From contig JAHYIO010000039.1 of assembly GCA_020543525.1 (NCBI GenBank), positions 2,170,001 through 2,234,000 of the forward strand: a DNA stretch of 64,000 bases, given 5' to 3'. Under the pieces are notes generated by a model that worked only from the letters and a program-made list of their open reading frames with translations, searched no databases and was not told where the DNA came from. A program made the translations under genes and the position numbers. Each line of letters opens with the position of its first letter. The stretch's first letter is position 1. Shown here one piece after another: positions 60,240 through 64,000 of the stretch. This stretch comes from Coriolopsis trogii (taxonomy: Eukaryota; Basidiomycota; Agaricomycetes; Polyporales; Polyporaceae).

Positions 60240-60846
60240 ATGTGGTAAGACAGAGGATGGAATAGAGAAGGAAGGCTTGCGGGAACACTATGGGTATGTG
60301 GATTGAACATCGGTCCTTATATACCCCCACACAGAGCGTTCCACAGGTCGGGTGCGCATTTGTGGGGCACTGGGAGTAATCTGATTCCAATCTACAGTCC
60401 ATCAGCGTTCCGTAGGCCATACCCTTAGTGTGCGAGGCTTGAAGGACGTACGAGGATCCGCTGTCGCCCCTTTAGGCATCAAGCGAGTCACCGTAGCGGG
60501 ATGCGCTGCGGGAAGAAGCAGCCAACCGGTCATGAGGTAGGAGGCGAGACACTTGGGCGCTGTGTGTGGTCGGATGCGGCTTATCGCAGTCTCTGAGTCA
60601 AACCGAGATTCCACGATGATATGACATGGACCCTCCGTGTCCGTGAAATATACCTCAGGGTGACTGACGAGCAGCATAGTCCGCGGCCATGCTCCCAATA
60701 AGGAGAGACGAGATCCACACAGGTTACGACATTGCGTTCTTAGGGCGGGTGTATCTAGAACAATACTGAACGCCTCCTACATCTTCGAAAGAGTGAATAT
60801 CAAATGGGCATCGACCCAAAAGGCAACTCACAAATCCCATGCGGCG
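60240..60846. other. Intergenic stretch
   Basis: AAA-ATPase promoter region and thaumatin-like 3' flank; nothing else recognised. Confidence 0.5.
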
Positions 60847-62467
60847 TCACCCTGCGAACCATACTCCCACTAGCCACACGAGCGACCCCAACGATGCATA
60901 CGCGCATGGAGATTCGAGCCTCGAGGCCTTGTTCTGATGCGTCGTATCTCCCCCGCTGTCTGTGGTGGATGCCGAGGATGCTGAGAGGGAACCTGATGAT
61001 GATAGTGGCGCAGTGGTCGGATGGCCTGCGGTCGCGTTTGATGGAGCAGACGAACCCAGTGCGACAGGGGAGGTCGCAGCAGGGAGACTCGTGACGGCTG
61101 ATCCGTTCGTGGTGGACGCGGATGCTGTATTGGCCACCACAACAGACCTGCCAGAGTCGTAGTTATGCGTCATTTTCTCTAGGAATATGGAGGAGAGTAG
61201 TACGCACGGGCAGAATGTGAGCGTATAATCGGCGTTCAATCCGGAATCGCACGTCCAGAGAGCAGTGTTGCTCGACTCATCGTAAGCGTAAGCGTACGCA
61301 TTCGGGCAGTTACCCTCTGACGAAACGAACAGGTAAGTGTACTGGCACATCAATGAGGATGACGCACATACTGAAATAGTCATAGTATTGCACTCCGGAG
61401 GGTGGGCACGTCGCCGCTGTGTTGTGACTTCCGGAGCAGCAGTTGGCCGAGTCATCTGGACAAAGGGTCGTTGATACGTCGGGCAGCACGTTAACGCATA
61501 AACGTACTCGGATTGCCATCAAGGTTAGCGAAACATGCGCTCTTGCATCCTACGGGGAAACCGGAAGCATCGAATGGACCCTGAATAGGGGCTGGGCCTG
61601 AAGCCCCGGTCAGATAGCGTCTCGGCGATTGGACGGATGCACTTACAACTTGGACCTAGGTCGACGGGGCAATCTGCAACAGGACAGTTTGCTGAGTTCG
61701 TGATCGCCATGGGGAGATTATATCCATCAACGAGGGATACTATGATCGAGATCAGGATCAGTGGATACGCCTACACTGCGAGCATTCACGAGGCGCAGTG
61801 AGTCCTCACCATCGTAGAAGTCTCTGTTACCATCGCCCTGAAGCGTCCACTCGGCAACTGTGGCAGGAGGTACACCCTACAGCAGAGTAAATGAGATCAG
61901 GAGAACGCGATACGAAGACATACGTACGGTCCCAGTATGTGGGTCGCAGAGGAGCCCTCCATTGCACCACCCATCGAGACACGTGGGACCGGTGGTGATT
62001 GTGAAATCGCAGTCGCGTCTGCCCTGAGGGAACGTGAGTATTCCATAGACGTCCGTGAATGCGGACTACGAACCCAAATCCGCCCGGCTTTCCAGTTGTC
62101 GGGAACGGTGAATGTGACCGAGTTGGACGGCGGTGCCTCCCAGCTGAAGGTACGTCAATGCCAAGGGTTGCGCGTTTGACACCTATGTGGGTGCTCACCC
62201 TGTCGGGAAGTCGGGCACGGCGGTTCCAGCGGTCAAGTCTGTATACATCTGGAAGACAATGTCTCAGCCGTACGCAGTGTAGGAAGTCAGTGAGCGATCC
62301 TACTGCAGGCCTGCAAAGAAGGTCAAGTTGCAGTCTGACACGATGCGGAGATAAGCGGCGTACCAGATCGTAAAAGGGCACCCATTGGTGACAGTGAATG
62401 TTCGTCCGTAGACCAAGAGAGGAGAAAATGCGAGAAAGAGAGAGGAGCTGTATGATACAAAGAGCAT
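60847..62467 (-). CDS. Thaumatin-like protein with GPI-type C-terminus
   Basis: Signal peptide MLFVSYSSSLFLAFSPLLVYG, then RTFTVTNGCPFTIW, the thaumatin opening. Following exons give TAGTAVPDFPTG, WEAPPSNSVTFTVPDNWKAG, RRDCDFTITTGPTCLDGWCN, GLLCDPHTG, ITNSANCPVADCPVDLGPS, SANCCSGSHNTAATCPPSGV, QYYDYF and NCPNAYAYAYDES..LNADYTLTFCP: the Cys pattern and the acidic-cleft residues of the fold. A 62-bp intron leads to an added Ser/Thr-rich tail of about 100 residues ending in a hydrophobic segment (YASLGSLVWLVGVWFAG), typical of GPI anchoring or wall attachment. Small thaumatin-like proteins of fungi often bind or cut beta-1,3-glucan; activity here is not established. Confidence 0.85.
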
Positions 62468-64000
62468 GCCTGTCCGTGAGTGGTCGTGAACAATGAGAGA
62501 GGGCTCAAGACCGTCGACATGTATAGCGAAGAAAATTGCGTGAAGTGGAGACAGAGGATAGTTTCTTGCGCAGCCTTGGCTGCCTTGCCCCTGGAGCGTG
62601 GACTCGGACCAAGTCGTGCGCAGTCGGCTGGAGCAGCCAAAAATGGTGCGCCACGAGGAGGCACAGCTTATAGTAATAACGCCGAGCACCATCTTCCCCG
62701 GTTGCTTGACCCCACTGGAGGGTGAGCTTGGTGAGCTTGCAACTTGGCTATGGCTGGTTGCGGCTCCAGTCATCATGTAACAGCTCTATCATCACGATCG
62801 CATGAGGTGGATAAGAAGGACACGATGTCCGTGTTCGAATGTGGTCCGTTATTGTTCTTGGGCGTGATCTCGCGCATCCTGTGTCGCAGCGACATGTAAT
62901 ACTGGCGGGAGATACGTAGTACGAGCTGAAGTTGCTGAACGTTCACTGGCACTTGCTGGCATCTTTAGATCTTGTAACAGTGTGTGCTCCTACTCCGAGT
63001 TCCTCCGAGGCAAGGCCACGTGACTTTGGGCGCTTGAACAGTTGCAGACTTTAAGTTTCTCGTCGCCTTGCCTGATGCCTTCTTACTCTGCGTGCTTTTC
63101 TCTCTACCTTGTCTTTTCGACCTGCGCTGTATCGACGGATCTCCTGGATCTACTCTACTGCGTGTCCAGTATTCTATCTTGAAGCGTCCTACTTTGAAGC
63201 GTTCCTATTTGAAGCGTACAATGTTCGACCCACGGCGTTCAACTGGCCCCTCTTTCCGGTAACTCACCGCCTAGAGAACTGATCTATCGAGGTCGGTGAC
63301 GCGCGCGGATCATAGACCAGGTTGATACCAGCTTGTGGAGGCGAAGGAGGCGGTGTTTCAGCTCTTCCTCGGTGCACACACTCCGAGAGCGGTGCGGGCA
63401 TAACTGGCGCTGGATATCCTCGCTGAAATATGGGACAGTACGTTCGCATTCCTCTGAAACGTTCTCAATGACTCCGTCTCCGACAACTGCATAAATTGTA
63501 CGACTTGCCTCCTGGAACACACACTCGGCCGACCACATGGTCGCGTGGACGAGTCACCCGTGCTCATCCATCATGCTTTGAGGGACAAGCAGAACGGAGG
63601 GGACGTACGTGAAATCACTCAGGTCTGTGCCTACACGCCCGTATCCGCTCGTAGAGTGCAAGAAAAACAAAGTTGTCGACTGTCACCGAGAATGGGCTGG
63701 GTGATGGCAGGTCGTCTACTTCGGCTGCGCCATTGGAAGTACTCATTCCTGGATTTTTGGGTATTGTAGAAGGCGAGCGTATGTGGACGCAAGCGATGCT
63801 CTCTCGCTTCTTTGGAACGTTCAGATCAATCCGTGTAGGACAAGGTATCAACTCAAAGACCTCGTTGTGGCTCGACGTTATAAAAGCAAATCCTCCGCCT
63901 TGGGCTTGGTGACAAGCTCATCTTCTTGTTATCCTTGCGTATCTACTGCGAGGAGCATCGTGGGTCCTCCTCTCTACCCCAAGGTATTTCGTGAAATACT
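62468..64000. other. Right-edge stretch without a recognised gene
   Basis: A plus-strand frame near 63068 opens with a hydrophobic leader-like sequence (MPDAFLLCVLFSLPCLF) but does not extend into a known protein. A minus-strand frame at 63284-63538 (RTIYAVVGDGVIENVSEECE) is also unassigned. A gene running off the edge cannot be excluded. Confidence 0.35.
63177..63218. repeat. Three-copy imperfect tandem repeat
   Basis: Three successive copies of a 14-15-nt unit built on TTGAAGCGT with short pyrimidine-rich spacers. No function is apparent. Confidence 0.7.

Noticed and set aside
1..64000. LTR retrotransposon or autonomous transposon
   Set aside because: No reverse transcriptase, integrase or transposase motifs were recognised in either strand.

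Overview
The window reads as nuclear DNA of an Agaricomycete (mushroom-forming basidiomycete, quite possibly a wood-decay fungus; the species cannot be told from sequence alone). The genes are dense in short introns (about 50-75 bp, GT..AG). The gene content is typical of that class: SKG6/Mid2-like single-pass membrane proteins, a DUF6534 membrane protein, a thaumatin-like protein with a GPI-type tail, a GH5_12-type glucosidase and Spt3. No operons, CRISPR arrays or rRNA genes are visible, and I recognised no tRNA.

Layout. 1-11.3 kb: minus-strand SKG6/Mid2-like membrane proteins (one cut by the window edge, one with a decayed ectodomain, one intact, one divergent), separated by gene-poor DNA that holds a 445-bp fold-back element. 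13.1-24.1 kb: four plus-strand isopenicillin-N-synthase-like 2OG-Fe(II) oxygenases (Ox1-Ox4 here), with a DUF6534 gene between Ox1 and Ox2. 24.2-32.9 kb: four more minus-strand SKG6/Mid2-like genes. 33.7-37.4 kb: Ox5 and Ox6. 38.1-44.2 kb: a multipass membrane protein and spt3. 44.7-50.3 kb: Ox7, Ox8 and Ox9, the last a pseudogene. 50.8-51.4 kb: a duplication scar made of an oxygenase first exon and the 3' end of the neighbouring glucosidase gene. 51.9-62.5 kb: GH5_12-like glucosidase, APC amino-acid permease, AAA ATPase and thaumatin-like protein.

The distinctive content is a locus in which two unrelated families have been amplified side by side: nine oxygenase genes sharing one ten-exon plan (with a 16-nt micro-exon), and at least eight secreted-stalk/transmembrane proteins whose cytoplasmic tails end in a PPxY-type motif. 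Two oxygenases have lost exactly the same two introns, one has several inactivating lesions, and a truncated duplicate marks a breakpoint. This is a rapidly evolving accessory locus. The oxygenases probably act on a small molecule and the membrane proteins look like surface sensors or adhesins, but neither substrate nor ligand can be read from the sequence, and a functional link between the two families is only a hypothesis from co-location.
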